The notes under the pieces: model-generated
The model's database searches: none
Seen by the model: the letters and a program-made list of their open reading frames with translations, nothing else
Told to the model about the DNA's origin: nothing
Translations under genes and position numbers: made by a program
Shown: piece after piece, positions 47,319 to 56,304 of the stretch
Position numbering within the stretch: position 1 is the stretch's first letter
Layout: the number at the start of each line of letters is the position of its first letter
Assembly (NCBI RefSeq): GCF_003703475.1
Contig: NZ_RDQM01000004.1
Coordinates: forward strand, 124,001-188,000
Reading direction: 5' to 3'
Origin: Allofranklinella schreckenbergeri
GTDB lineage: Bacteria > Pseudomonadota > Gammaproteobacteria > Burkholderiales > Burkholderiaceae_C
Length of the DNA stretch: 64,000 bases

Positions 47319-49289
47319 ATGAAGAAGCTGAACATCGCCATGGCAGTCATGGCCACTATGGGGCTGAGCGCTGCGCAGGCCCAGCAAGCGCAAGAATTTT
47401 TTGCTCCCTCCTACCACGCCAGCGAAGTGGCGGGTGAAGCCACGCCGCTGGCCTTTTCATCCCAATTCAGCGCCAAACTGGCCAAGAGCGCACGCGTAGC
47501 CGTCACGCCCACCGTCGTCGATCTGGGTGCGATGGATGACTACTCCCTGATCGCCAAGCGCGCCGTGGCCGAGCAGCCCAACGTGCGCATGATCGGCACG
47601 GCTCGCGCCAGCGATGCCACCAGTGCCGTCGAATCCACCCAATCCCTGCTGAAGTGGCAAAAGCTGCCCGGCGGGCGCCAGGTGGCCGCGCTGCAATACC
47701 AGTCGGGCAATGCCCACGGCATGCGCTTGGGCCTGCTCGTGCATGCTTTGCCGGATGCTGCCGTCGTGCGCGTTTATGCCCCCGGCCAAGCCGACAGCGC
47801 GCAAGAGATGACCGGCGTGCTGATCCGCGAAACGCTGGAGCGCAACGCCAGCGCCAAAGAAGCCACCTTCGAGCAAATCAACACCTTCTGGCTGCCCACC
47901 GTTGAAGGCGATGCAGCGGTGGTGGAAATCGAACTGCCCGCCTCCGCCTCGGCCAGCGACGTGCAGGTAGCCATCCCGACCGTTTCGCACATTTTTGAGT
48001 CGCTGCAAGATCTGGCTTATCAGGACATCCAGAAAAGCATCGGCGAATCCGGCGCCTGCAATTACGACGCCTCGTGTGAGCCGGCCATTGAACAGGTGCG
48101 CAAATCCGTCGCCCGCATGACCTTTGTGCGCGATGGCATCACAGGCACTTGCACCGGCACACTCATCGCCGACCAAAACCGCACCGGCACGCCCTATTTC
48201 CTGACGGCAGCACACTGTATCGACAACCAGCCCACCGCTTCCACGCTGGAAACCGACTGGCGCTTCCACACCCAGTCCTGCATGGATCCAGCGCTGTCGG
48301 CCTCCCACTTCAGGCTGACGGGGTCGGCTTCCGGTGCGCGTCTGGTCTATTCGGAAAACAAGTACGACACCACGCTGCTGGTGCTCAACAGCAAGCCTTA
48401 TGGCGACGTGGTGTACGCCGGTTGGTGGACCACTCAGGAACTGCACCAAGCCGTCTATGGCATCAGCCACCCCAGCGGCGATCTGCAAAAAGTCAGCTTT
48501 GGCCGCATCTCCAACTACCACGTTTGCTCCGATTTCGATGAGGACGGCAGGACCGAATGCCGCGAGGGCCTGCGCGGCGATGACAGCGATTTCTTCAATG
48601 TGAAGTACAGCTACGGCACCACCGAAGGCGGCAGCAGCGGCTCGGGCCTGTTTGCCTGGCACCAAAACGGCGCCTACTACCTCACCGGCGTACTTAGCGC
48701 GGGCAGCGCCTCTTGCTCATGGCGCGAGGGGAGCAACGTCTATGGCCGTTTTGACCGCGCCTACCACGATGGCCTCAAATACTTCCTGGGCGAAAAAGCC
48801 ACCAATTACATGAGCTTGCGCCCTGTATACCGCTTCTTCAACACGGCTTCCGGCTCGCACTTCTACACCCAAAGCGTCCAGGAGCGCGACATCGTCATCA
48901 AAAACATGCCTGCCCTTCATTACGAAGGCGAAGCCTTCTGGGCGTATGTGAATGCACATGTGCAAAACTCAGCGCATGCTCACCTCAGCCCCGTGTACCG
49001 CTTCTTCAACCAGGCCACCGGCGCACACTTCTACACCACCAGCCCCCTTGAACGCGACATTTTGAGATCTGCCGACAATGCCAACACCTTCAAGTACGAA
49101 GGCGAGGTCTGGTATGCCCGCACCATGCCTGGCGACGGCACCGATCCGGTCTATCGCTTCTACAACACCAGCAATGGCTCGCACTTCTACACCATCAGCC
49201 ATCAGGAAAAACTGCTGATTGACGCCATCTTCCCCAGCCTCAAACCCGAAGGCGTGGCCTACTACGCTTGGCCCAAGACCAGCCAGTAA
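47319..49289 (+). CDS. Secreted trypsin-like serine protease with DUF5648 repeats
   Basis: An exported endopeptidase of 656 residues. A signal peptide (about 1-22, ending SAAQAQQ) leads to a pro-region of about 200 residues. The S1-fold protease has the triad His299 in FLTAAHC, Asp350 in NKYDTTLLVL and Ser440 in GGSSGSGL, with paired cysteines resembling lysyl endopeptidases. The C-terminus from about 502 holds three tandem copies of a 45-residue module (PVYRFFN, GSHFYT, YEGEAF), the DUF5648 pattern thought to aid surface or sugar binding. The ATG at 47319 has AGAGAGG upstream. A strong terminator follows. Confidence 0.92.
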   Translation: MKKLNIAMAVMATMGLSAAQAQQAQEFFAPSYHASEVAGEATPLAFSSQFSAKLAKSARVAVTPTVVDLGAMDDYSLIAKRAVAEQPNVRMIGTARASDATSAVESTQSLLKWQKLPGGRQVAALQYQSGNAHGMRLGLLVHALPDAAVVRVYAPGQADSAQEMTGVLIRETLERNASAKEATFEQINTFWLPTVEGDAAVVEIELPASASASDVQVAIPTVSHIFESLQDLAYQDIQKSIGESGACNYDASCEPAIEQVRKSVARMTFVRDGITGTCTGTLIADQNRTGTPYFLTAAHCIDNQPTASTLETDWRFHTQSCMDPALSASHFRLTGSASGARLVYSENKYDTTLLVLNSKPYGDVVYAGWWTTQELHQAVYGISHPSGDLQKVSFGRISNYHVCSDFDEDGRTECREGLRGDDSDFFNVKYSYGTTEGGSSGSGLFAWHQNGAYYLTGVLSAGSASCSWREGSNVYGRFDRAYHDGLKYFLGEKATNYMSLRPVYRFFNTASGSHFYTQSVQERDIVIKNMPALHYEGEAFWAYVNAHVQNSAHAHLSPVYRFFNQATGAHFYTTSPLERDILRSADNANTFKYEGEVWYARTMPGDGTDPVYRFYNTSNGSHFYTISHQEKLLIDAIFPSLKPEGVAYYAWPKTSQ

Positions 49290-49347
49290 GCACCGGGGCA
49301 ACAAAGCCGCTGTGCTCCAGCACGGCTGGCTTTGGCGCTGACACACC

Positions 49348-49375
49348 AAAAGGCGGGCCGCATGGCCCGCCTTTT
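49348..49375 (+). terminator. Intrinsic terminator of the serine protease gene
   Basis: AAAAGGCGGGCC-gcat-GGCCCGCCTTTT, 59 bases after the stop; the symmetrical A/T base allows action in both directions. Confidence 0.9.
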
Positions 49376-49448
49376 GCTTGGCCCGTATCATCCCCGGCCC
49401 AACCCATTCCATCGCCCAATCCCTGCTTTTTGCGCTCCTTATTTCCTC

Positions 49449-50393
49449 ATGCCCACCACCATGCACCATTTGCCCAATCCCCTGATCATCGCCACCCGCG
49501 AAAGCCGCCTGGCCCTCTGGCAAGCCACACACATCCAGGCCGAGCTGAAGCGGCTCGGGCATACCGCGCGATTGCTGGGCATGACGACGCAGGGCGATCA
49601 AATCCTCGACCGCAGCCTCAGCAAAATCGGCGGCAAAGGCCTGTTCGTCAAGGAGCTGGAAACCGCCCTGGCCGATGGGCGCGCGCACCTGGCCGTACAT
49701 TCGCTCAAAGACGTGCCCATGGCCTTGCCCGAAGGCTTTGTGCTGGCCTGCGTACCGCCGCGCGGCAATCCGCACGATGCCTTCGTCTCCAACACCTATG
49801 CGCGCCTGGAAGATTTGCCTCAGGGCGCCATCGTGGGCACCTCCAGCCTGCGGCGGCAGGTGCTGCTGCACCACCTGCGGCCCGATCTGCGTATCCAGCC
49901 CCTGCGCGGCAACCTCGACACCCGCTTGCGCAAACTCGACGAAGGCCAGTTTGACGCCATCGTCCTCGCCGCCGCCGGGCTGGAGCGCCTGGGCCTGGCC
50001 GAGCGCATCCGCATGCAATTTCCCCCCGAGCAAATGCTGCCCGCTGCGGGCCAAGGCGCGCTGGGTATTGAGGTACCCGCCCGCCACGGCGCGCTGATCG
50101 CGGCGCTGCAACCGCTCTCGCACCCGCCCACCTGGCTGGCCACCGTGGCCGAGCGCACCATCAGCCTGGCCCTGGGCGGCAGTTGCTCCATGCCGCTGGC
50201 CGCGCACGCCGTGTGGGAAGGCACCGGCCAGCTATGGCTGCGCGCAGCTTGGGGCGACCCAGAAGGCCAGCGCCCGCTCACCCAAGTGCAGGCGCGCGCC
50301 CAGGTCGAAAACGCCGACCAGGCCCAAGCCCTGGGGCAGCAACTGGCCGATGCCCTGCGCAGCGCCGCCGGATTGGGTGATGCGCTGCCCTAA
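49449..50393 (+). CDS. hemC: Porphobilinogen deaminase (hydroxymethylbilane synthase)
   Basis: Polymerises four porphobilinogens into hydroxymethylbilane in haem synthesis. The 314-residue enzyme has [47 protein letters not shown] and the dipyrromethane-binding Cys246 in LGGSCSMPL. ATGs at 49449 and 49461 are both possible; the first is used. hemD often follows but here a palindromic element and an esterase gene do. Confidence 0.95.
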   Translation: MPTTMHHLPNPLIIATRESRLALWQATHIQAELKRLGHTARLLGMTTQGDQILDRSLSKIGGKGLFVKELETALADGRAHLAVHSLKDVPMALPEGFVLACVPPRGNPHDAFVSNTYARLEDLPQGAIVGTSSLRRQVLLHHLRPDLRIQPLRGNLDTRLRKLDEGQFDAIVLAAAGLERLGLAERIRMQFPPEQMLPAAGQGALGIEVPARHGALIAALQPLSHPPTWLATVAERTISLALGGSCSMPLAAHAVWEGTGQLWLRAAWGDPEGQRPLTQVQARAQVENADQAQALGQQLADALRSAAGLGDALP

Positions 50394-50406
50394 TGCATCA
50401 TTTTTT

Positions 50407-50474
50407 GCAAATCAAAGGAAATGAAATTGCCCTTTTTAGGCAATTCATGCAATAAATCACTTTTCCATTTGTAA
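50407..50474 (+). repeat. Palindromic intergenic element, copy M
   Basis: Arms GCAAATCAAAGGAAATGA and ACTTTTCCATTTGTAA; the plus-strand core GCCCTTTTTAGGCAATTCAT is diverged. It lies 13 bases after the hemC stop in the sense of hemC, and 15 bases before the esterase start. Confidence 0.78.
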
Positions 50475-50489
50475 ACTCAACCAACGGCC

Positions 50490-51230
50490 ATGCACCACCC
50501 CAAGCCACGCCACACCCGACGCCACTTCAGCGCGCAACTGCTGGGCCTATTGAGCCTCTGCACGCTGGGCCTGCCCCATCTTGCGCAAGCGCAAGAACAA
50601 CCGGCCGCGCTCGCCCCTGCACCCACCGCTGCACCCGCGCGCCTGCTGATCGTGGGCGACTCCATCAGCGCCGAATACGGCCTCGCCCGCGGCCAAGGCT
50701 GGGTGGCCTTGCTGGAGCAACGCCTGCAAACCCAGGGCCTGCCCGTAACCCTCGTCAACGCCAGCATCAGCGGCGAAACCACTTCCGGCGCACGTGCGCG
50801 CCTGCCCGCCCTGCTCAAAGCCCACCAGCCGCGTTACGTCGTGATCGAACTGGGCGGCAACGACGCCCTGCGCGGCCTGCCCCTGCCCCACACGCGTGAC
50901 AACCTGCGCGCCATGATCGACGCCGCCCACGCCGCCAGCGCCCGCACCCTGCTGCTGGGCATCCAGGTGCCGCCCAACTACGGCGCGCAATACAGCCGCG
51001 ACTTCGCCGCCGTCTTCACCCAGGCGGCCGAGCAAAGCGGCGCCGCCCTGGTGCCGTTCATGCTCGAAGCCATCTCCGCCCCTGATGACGTGCAAACCTA
51101 TTTCCAGCCCGACCGCATTCACCCCAACGCCGCCGCCCAGCCGCTGATCCTCGACACCGTCTGGCCCGCCGTGCTTGCATTGCTGACCGCGCCCCAATCC
51201 CAGCCTGCCCAAAATCACCAATCAAAATAA
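50490..51230 (+). CDS. GDSL/SGNH-family esterase, TesA-like
   Basis: A periplasmic lysophospholipase/thioesterase-type hydrolase of 246 residues. The signal peptide ends near LAQAQEQ (about 35), followed by an Ala/Pro linker. SGNH blocks: LLIVGDSISAEYGL with the nucleophile Ser58, the Gly of ASISGETTSG, the Asn of ELGGNDALRG, and Asp/His in PDRIHPNA. This arrangement matches TesA/arylesterase. The last codons (NHQSK and stop) lie inside palindromic element N, so the element supplies the end of the gene. Often paired with an ABC transporter elsewhere, but not here. Confidence 0.92.
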   Translation: MHHPKPRHTRRHFSAQLLGLLSLCTLGLPHLAQAQEQPAALAPAPTAAPARLLIVGDSISAEYGLARGQGWVALLEQRLQTQGLPVTLVNASISGETTSGARARLPALLKAHQPRYVVIELGGNDALRGLPLPHTRDNLRAMIDAAHAASARTLLLGIQVPPNYGAQYSRDFAAVFTQAAEQSGAALVPFMLEAISAPDDVQTYFQPDRIHPNAAAQPLILDTVWPAVLALLTAPQSQPAQNHQSK

Positions 51231-51293
51231 AATCAACTTTATACCCATCATGCCAAAACAAGGCAATTTTATTTCCTTTTGATTAATAAAAAT
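51218..51293 (-). repeat. Palindromic intergenic element, copy N
   Basis: Arms CCAATCAAAATAAAAT and ATTTCCTTTTGATTA; the minus-strand core is CTTGTTTTGGCATGATGGG. It ends immediately before the stop codon of the nitroreductase-like gene at 51294, in its sense, and overlaps the last five codons of the esterase gene on the other strand. Confidence 0.9.
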
Positions 51294-52280
51294 TCACCCA
51301 CCAGAGTCAACCTCCAGCATCACCGCCTGCACTGGCCGACGCAAAGCATGCGGCAGCGGCTTGCCATAACCGATGCGCAGCAGGATTTGCGCAAACGATG
51401 CGTTATTGAGCCATTGCGCGCGCAATACACTTTGCAATGCAGGCACCTCGCAGGGCTGATTCAAATATGCATGCGCAATCCCCGCTTGTGTCAATTGCAA
51501 TAAAAACCGCTGCAAAACACGCCCTGTTTCAATCCAGGAAACCAGGTGATTGCCCACGCTGGAAATCAATACCAAATGCGATGAGGAATCGATTTTTCGC
51601 CGGTCTGTGGCATTTTGCTTTTTCTCATTGAGCATCCCTTTCACAATAGGCCGCACCAGCCACGCAGGCAAACTGGGCGCGCCCAAAGCCGCATAACTCA
51701 AACCATCGCGCGTGCGCTGGGCATGCGCGCGGTTGAAACGAATCCATGCCAGCAACTCCGCTTTGAATGCCGGATCATTCATTTGCGCAGCATTGCCCTG
51801 CATTACGCATTGGGCCAGGGCCTCGAACTCCCGGCTTGCCCGTGGCCAGAGGTGAATGCGATGGGCATGGTCGTTTTCGAAATCGCGCAAAATATGCGCC
51901 AGCACATTTTCGGCAATGCTTTTTCCAGAATAAATACCGCGATTGGTTTGGCGACGGGCAATACCCTCAAAAAGGGGATGGGCTTTTATATTCGCATCCT
52001 GAATCAATTCGATGGCAATTTGACCAGATGCAGAAACCCTGACGTTGGTGCGATATTTCCGCTCCGATGCGGCCAAACACAGATTTTCTACAGCGCACCC
52101 CAAGCTGATAAACAATTCACGGTTATCGCCATCCACTACAGGCAAACGCCTTGAAAAATCGGGGCAAATTGTGATTTCGCCCTTTTTCACCATAAAAATC
52201 CACGGCTGCGTATTGTGGCCAGAGGGCGCCAACGTGGCATTTTCAATCATGAAAAAACTGTCGGCATGCCAGTTTTGCAT
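51294..52280 (-). CDS. Nitroreductase-fold protein (Acg-like)
   Basis: A 328-residue protein with the doubled nitroreductase fold seen in Acg/Tp53-associated proteins, which bind flavin but often do not turn over nitro compounds. MIENATLAPSGHNTQPWIF is the N-terminal flavin-binding signature. Others are FISLGCAVENLCLAA, RQTNRGIY and the C-terminal QLTQAGIAHAYLNQPCEVP with IGYGKPLPHALRRP. The ATG at 52280 (MQNWHADSF) has GGAGA eight bases upstream; a longer frame begins inside the CTAGAGCG repeat end and is not credible. Codon use is more AT-rich than in lpxC. Confidence 0.82.
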   Translation of the reverse strand: MQNWHADSFFMIENATLAPSGHNTQPWIFMVKKGEITICPDFSRRLPVVDGDNRELFISLGCAVENLCLAASERKYRTNVRVSASGQIAIELIQDANIKAHPLFEGIARRQTNRGIYSGKSIAENVLAHILRDFENDHAHRIHLWPRASREFEALAQCVMQGNAAQMNDPAFKAELLAWIRFNRAHAQRTRDGLSYAALGAPSLPAWLVRPIVKGMLNEKKQNATDRRKIDSSSHLVLISSVGNHLVSWIETGRVLQRFLLQLTQAGIAHAYLNQPCEVPALQSVLRAQWLNNASFAQILLRIGYGKPLPHALRRPVQAVMLEVDSGG

Positions 52281-52346
52281 ATACACAATCTCCGTTTTGA
52301 TGGCATTCATGCAGTTGCAGGGCCACAAGCCTGTTTGCATGGGCAA

Positions 52347-52371
52347 GCGCAAAGTGCATAACACGCTCTAG
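52347..52371 (-). repeat. Solo end of the MITE-like repeat, upstream of lpxC
   Basis: Twenty-five bases ending GTGCATAACACGCTCTAG are identical to the right end of the element at 27605-27879. No partner end lies nearby. It stops 11 bases before the lpxC start codon, so it forms most of the leader. Confidence 0.8.
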
Positions 52372-52382
52372 AATGCACGCCC

Positions 52383-53306
52383 ATGCTAGCCCAGAGAACC
52401 ATTCGCACTCTCAATCAAGCCACCGGTGTTGGCTTGCACAGCGGCCGCCGCGTTGATTTGACCTTGCGGCCAGCGCCTGTCAATACAGGCATTGTTTTCA
52501 CCCGCGTCGATTTGCCCCAGCCGCAGCCTGTGCGCGTCAGCGCCGATGCGGTGTTTGATACGCGCATGGCCTCCACGATTGGCAGCGAGCTGGCGCGCAT
52601 CAGCACGATTGAACACATCATGTCCGCCTGCGCGGGGCTGGGCATCGATAACCTGTACATCGATTTGACGGCAGAGGAAGTGCCCATTTTCGATGGCTCG
52701 TCAGCGCCTTTTGTCTATCTGCTCCAGCAAGCGGGCATTGAGGTGCAAAGCGCGGCGCGGCGCTTTGTGCGCGTGACCAAGCCGGTGCAGGTGCGCGTGG
52801 ATGGCATGGGGCAGTCCAAATGGGCGAGGCTGGAGCCTTACAACGGGTTCAAGCTGGATTTTGAAATCGACTTCAGCCACCCGGCGGTGGATTTGACGGG
52901 GCAAAGTGTGTGCTTCGACATGGGCCGGGGGCACTACGTCAAGGAAATCGCGCGCGCGCGCACTTTCGGTTTTACGCGCGATGTGGAGGCGCTGCGCGCC
53001 AATGGGCTGGCTTTGGGCGGCGGTTTGGATAACGCCATCGTGATGGACGATTACAAAATCCTCAACGAAGGCGGGCTGCGCTACGACGATGAGTTTGCGC
53101 GGCACAAGATTCTGGATGCCATTGGCGATTTGTATATCCTGGGCAGCCCGCTGCTGGCCGCCTATAGCGCGTACCGCTCGGGCCACGCGATGAACAATGA
53201 GCTGCTGCGCGCGCTGCTGGCGCAGCCCGACGCCTGGGAGGTGGCGACGTTTGATGACGAGCAACAAGCGCCCGAGGGTTTCAGGGCTGGCGCGCTGGCG
53301 TATTGA
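52383..53306 (+). CDS. lpxC: UDP-3-O-acyl-N-acetylglucosamine deacetylase
   Basis: Zinc enzyme for the first committed step of lipid A synthesis. The 307-residue protein shows [20 protein letters not shown], zinc ligand His78 in [31 protein letters not shown], and the second zinc site with His and Asp in [15 protein letters not shown]. It usually follows ftsZ in the same direction; here it is convergent with ftsZ. The leader contains a solo repeat end. A strong terminator follows. Confidence 0.97.
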   Translation: MLAQRTIRTLNQATGVGLHSGRRVDLTLRPAPVNTGIVFTRVDLPQPQPVRVSADAVFDTRMASTIGSELARISTIEHIMSACAGLGIDNLYIDLTAEEVPIFDGSSAPFVYLLQQAGIEVQSAARRFVRVTKPVQVRVDGMGQSKWARLEPYNGFKLDFEIDFSHPAVDLTGQSVCFDMGRGHYVKEIARARTFGFTRDVEALRANGLALGGGLDNAIVMDDYKILNEGGLRYDDEFARHKILDAIGDLYILGSPLLAAYSAYRSGHAMNNELLRALLAQPDAWEVATFDDEQQAPEGFRAGALAY

Positions 53307-53355
53307 GAACGGCGAGAACGGGCGGGGGCAGGCTTTTCAAACCAGCTTTCCAATC

Positions 53356-53391
53356 AAAAAGCGCATCGGCTTAGCCGATGCGCTTTTTTTT
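53356..53391 (+). terminator. Intrinsic terminator of lpxC
   Basis: AAAAAGCGCATCGGC-tta-GCCGATGCGCTTTTTTTT, 50 bases after the lpxC stop. Confidence 0.93.
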
Positions 53392-53400
53392 ACACCACTC

Positions 53401-53467
53401 AAATCATAAGAAAAGCCAACGCATAGCTGGCTTGCCATGGCAGGGGGACTTTGTTTCCTGATGATCT
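53401..53467. repeat. Degenerate palindromic element, copy O
   Basis: AAATCATAAGAAAAG on the left and TTTCCTGATGATCT on the right resemble decayed arms, with GGCTTGCCATGGCA between. It lies next to copy P in the gap between lpxC and ftsZ. Family membership is tentative. Confidence 0.4.
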
Positions 53468-53489
53468 ACACTCCAAAGAAAATAGAAGT

Positions 53490-53560
53490 GCAGATCAAGA
53501 GAAAACCAAAAATCCGCCCATCAAGCCTAAAACACTTTGTTTTATTTCTTATTGATTTGC
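53490..53560 (-). repeat. Palindromic intergenic element, copy P
   Basis: Arms GCAGATCAAGAGAAAA and TTTATTTCTTATTGATTTGC; the minus-strand core is GTGTTTTAGGCTTGATGGG. It lies 52 bases after the ftsZ stop, in its sense, and touches the perfect hairpin at 53559. Confidence 0.82.
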
Positions 53561-53595
53561 ACATCAGCCCTAACCCCCCATCAGGGCTGATGTGC
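53559..53595 (-). terminator. Perfect 13-bp hairpin downstream of ftsZ
   Basis: GCACATCAGCCCT and AGGGCTGATGTGC pair perfectly over an 11-base loop, 17 bases after the ftsZ stop. There is no T-run after it on the minus strand, so termination is uncertain; it may act as a 3' stabiliser together with element P. Confidence 0.6.
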
Positions 53596-53612
53596 TGCAC
53601 GTTGGCCGATGC

Positions 53613-54827
53613 TCAATCGGCTTGTTTGCGCAGGAAGGCGGGGATTTCCACTTCTTCCATGCCGCCGGAGGACATGGCATCCACGCGCGCCGAAGCGCCA
53701 TCGCTGCGGGGGCTGCGCCAGGTCGTGGGCACGGCCAGGTTTTCATAGCGCGGATTGCTGCGGCCAGCGGGCGCTGTGCCGCCGCGACCACCGCCGTGCA
53801 AGGGCAGGTTGTCGGTGCCGGTGCGGGGGCTGACCATCGTGATGTTGGAGCGGCGAGCGTTGGGGTCGGACAGGCCGGTGGCCACCACCGTCACGCGCAA
53901 TTCGTCGCCCAGGCTGTCGTCGTAAGCTGCGCCGAAGATGACGTTGACATCGCCGCTGGCGTAAGCATTGACGGTGCTGACGGCCTGCTTGGATTCGGAG
54001 AGCTTGAGGCTGCCGCGCGCGGCGGTGACGAGCACCAGCATGCCTTTGGCGCCCGAGAGATCCACGCCTTCGAGCAGCGGGCAGGCGATGGCCTGCTCGG
54101 CGGCGATGCGGGCGCGATCCGGGCCGGAGGCGCTGGCCGTGCCCATCATGGCCTTGCCTGGCTCGCCCATGATGGTCTTCACGTCGGCGAAGTCCACGTT
54201 GATGAGGCCATACTCATTGATGATTTCGGCAATGCCACCCACTGCATTGCGCAGCACGTCGTTGATTTTGGCGAAGGCCTCTTCCTGGGTGATGTCGTCG
54301 CCATAGACGGTGAGGAGCTTTTCGTTGAGCACAACGATGAGCGAATCGACATTGCTCTCCAGCTCATCCAGACCCGCTTCGGCATTTTTCATGCGGCGCG
54401 CCTGCTCCCACTCGAAAGGCTTGGTCACCACACCCACAGTCAGCACACCCATGCTTTTGGCAATGCGCGCAATCACGGGGGCCGCGCCAGTGCCAGTGCC
54501 ACCGCCCATGCCGGCGGTGATGAACAACATGTGCGCGCCTTCAATGGCCTTGCGGATTTCGTGCTCAGCCATCTCGGCCGCTTCACGGCCATGCTCGGGT
54601 TTGCCGCCCGCGCCCAGGCCATTGGCGCCCAGTTGGATGATGCGATCGGCCGGGATGCGCGCCAGCGCTTGCGCATCGGTGTTGGCGCAGATGTACTCCA
54701 CGCCCTCCACGCGCTGCTCAATCATGTGATTGACGGCGTTGCCGCCGCCGCCGCCAACGCCGAACACCTTGATGCAAGTGCCTTGGCCGAAAGTGTCGTT
54801 ATCCAACATATCGATGTTGATGCTCAT
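53613..54827 (-). CDS. ftsZ: Cell division protein FtsZ
   Basis: Tubulin-like GTPase that forms the division ring. The 404-residue protein has the GTP-binding VFGVGGGGGNAVNHM, the tubulin signature GGGTGTG at 108-114, the T7-loop NVDFADVKTIM, and the C-terminal peptide EIPAFLRKQ that binds FtsA and other anchors. A variable Gly/Arg/Pro linker lies at about 320-385. GGAGCACTAAC precedes the ATG. It is last in the dcw cluster; a 233-base gap before it may hold a dedicated promoter. Confidence 0.98.
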   Translation of the reverse strand: MSINIDMLDNDTFGQGTCIKVFGVGGGGGNAVNHMIEQRVEGVEYICANTDAQALARIPADRIIQLGANGLGAGGKPEHGREAAEMAEHEIRKAIEGAHMLFITAGMGGGTGTGAAPVIARIAKSMGVLTVGVVTKPFEWEQARRMKNAEAGLDELESNVDSLIVVLNEKLLTVYGDDITQEEAFAKINDVLRNAVGGIAEIINEYGLINVDFADVKTIMGEPGKAMMGTASASGPDRARIAAEQAIACPLLEGVDLSGAKGMLVLVTAARGSLKLSESKQAVSTVNAYASGDVNVIFGAAYDDSLGDELRVTVVATGLSDPNARRSNITMVSPRTGTDNLPLHGGGRGGTAPAGRSNPRYENLAVPTTWRSPRSDGASARVDAMSSGGMEEVEIPAFLRKQAD

Positions 54828-55060
54828 GTTAGTGCTCCTTATGAACAGAGGGGTGGTGGGTATTAGTGAAACTGAAAGTTGCGGCCAAGCCCAAGGGCGA
54901 GACTGAAAAAGCCAGCATGCGCCCTGCCGCTCGATAGCGGCCCGGGCGCGAGCGGCATTCGCCAGCGCACGAGGTTTTGGGCGAGCCAGCGAAACGATGG
55001 ACTGGAGCGGCTATGACCACGCTCGCAGTGGGCGGGGAACAGGCGGCTGCGCGACATGGC
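54828..55060 (-). promoter_or_regulatory. ftsA-ftsZ intergenic region, likely ftsZ promoter region
   Basis: This 233-base gap is the only long one inside the division cluster. It contains a GCCGCTATCGAGCGGC hairpin near 54926-54941 but no clear gene. A separate ftsZ promoter here would fit other proteobacteria; no convincing -35/-10 pair can be named. Confidence 0.4.
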
Positions 55061-56290
55061 TTAGAAGTTCCCTACGATGAAGTCGCGGATGCGCGCAAAG
55101 ACGTTTTTCACTGGGCTGCTTTTGCTGGTCACGCGGTAACCGCGCGAGCGCTCCAGGCGGGCTTCTTCCAGCAATCCCATGACGGTGGCGGCATGCGGCT
55201 GATCCACCATTTCCGCCAGCGGCCCTTGGTAATGCGGCGCGCCCCGGCGCACGGGTTTGAGGAAGATGTCCTCGCCCAGCTCGACCATGCCAGGCATGAG
55301 CGAAGAACCGCCTGTCAGCACCACGCCCGAGGAGAGGATTTCCTCATAGCCCGACTCGCTGATGACTTGCTGCACCAGCGAGAAGATTTCCTCCACGCGC
55401 GGCTCAATCACTCCTGCCAGGGCTTGCTTGTTGATCAGGCGCGGGCCGCGGTCGCCCAGCCCGGGGACTTCAACCTGCGCATCAGGATCGGCCAGCATGG
55501 CTTTGGCGCAACCGTTTTCGATCTTGATGTCCTCCGCATCCTTGGTCGGGGTGCGCAGCGCCATGGCGATGTCGCTGGTGATGAGATCGCCTGCAATGGG
55601 GATGACCGCGGTATGGCGAATCGCCCCGCCGGAGAAGATGGCCACATCCGTCGTGCCCGCGCCGATATCGACCAGCACCACGCCCAGCTCACGCTCGTCA
55701 TCGGTGAGCACGGAGAGGCTGGAGGCCAGCGGGTTGAGCGCCAGTTGCTCCACCTCCAGGCCGCAGCGGCGCACGCATTTGATGATGTTCTCGGCCGCGC
55801 TCTGCGCGCCCGTGACGATGTGCACGTGCGCCTCCAGCCGGATGCCGCTCATGCCGATAGGCTCTTTGACTTCCTGGTTATCGATCTCGAACTCTTGCGA
55901 AGCCACCAGCAGCAGGCGCTGATCGGAGGGGATGTTGATGGTCTTGGCGGTATCCAGCACGTTGTTGATGTCCGCCTGCGAGACTTCCTTGCTCTTGATC
56001 GCCACCATGCCCCTGGAATTGAAGCTGCGGATATGGCTGCCCGTAATGCCGGTGTAAACGCTTTGGATCTTGCAATCGGCCATCAGCTCGGCCTCGCGCA
56101 GGGCCTGCTCGATGCTTTGCACCGTCGCCTCGATATTGACGACCACGCCGCGCTTCAGCCCATTGCTGGGGGAGGCGCCCAAGCCGGCGATGCGCAGCTG
56201 GCCATCCTCCTGCACTTCGGCCACGACGGCCATGACTTTGGCCGTGCCGATGTCCAGACCGACGATGACGTCCTTGTATTCCTTAGCCAT
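55061..56290 (-). CDS. ftsA: Cell division protein FtsA
   Basis: Actin-like ATPase that tethers FtsZ to the membrane. The 409-residue protein shows VGLDIGTAKVMAVVAE, GMVAIKSKEVSQADI (1C domain), LVDIGAGTTDVAIF and VVLTGGSSLMPGM for nucleotide binding. The C-terminal amphipathic helix is NVFARIRDFIVGNF, the membrane-targeting sequence. The ATG at 56290 has GAAGGA ten bases upstream; a TTG six codons earlier is less likely. It starts 14 bases after the ftsQ stop. Confidence 0.97.
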   Translation of the reverse strand: MAKEYKDVIVGLDIGTAKVMAVVAEVQEDGQLRIAGLGASPSNGLKRGVVVNIEATVQSIEQALREAELMADCKIQSVYTGITGSHIRSFNSRGMVAIKSKEVSQADINNVLDTAKTINIPSDQRLLLVASQEFEIDNQEVKEPIGMSGIRLEAHVHIVTGAQSAAENIIKCVRRCGLEVEQLALNPLASSLSVLTDDERELGVVLVDIGAGTTDVAIFSGGAIRHTAVIPIAGDLITSDIAMALRTPTKDAEDIKIENGCAKAMLADPDAQVEVPGLGDRGPRLINKQALAGVIEPRVEEIFSLVQQVISESGYEEILSSGVVLTGGSSLMPGMVELGEDIFLKPVRRGAPHYQGPLAEMVDQPHAATVMGLLEEARLERSRGYRVTSKSSPVKNVFARIRDFIVGNF

Positions 56291-56304
56291 TGCCTTGTTG
56301 TCCT

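Noticed and set aside
52281-52364. Extended N-terminus for the nitroreductase-like gene
   Set aside because: The extension begins inside the MITE end and has no family similarity; the ATG at 52280 has a ribosome-binding site.
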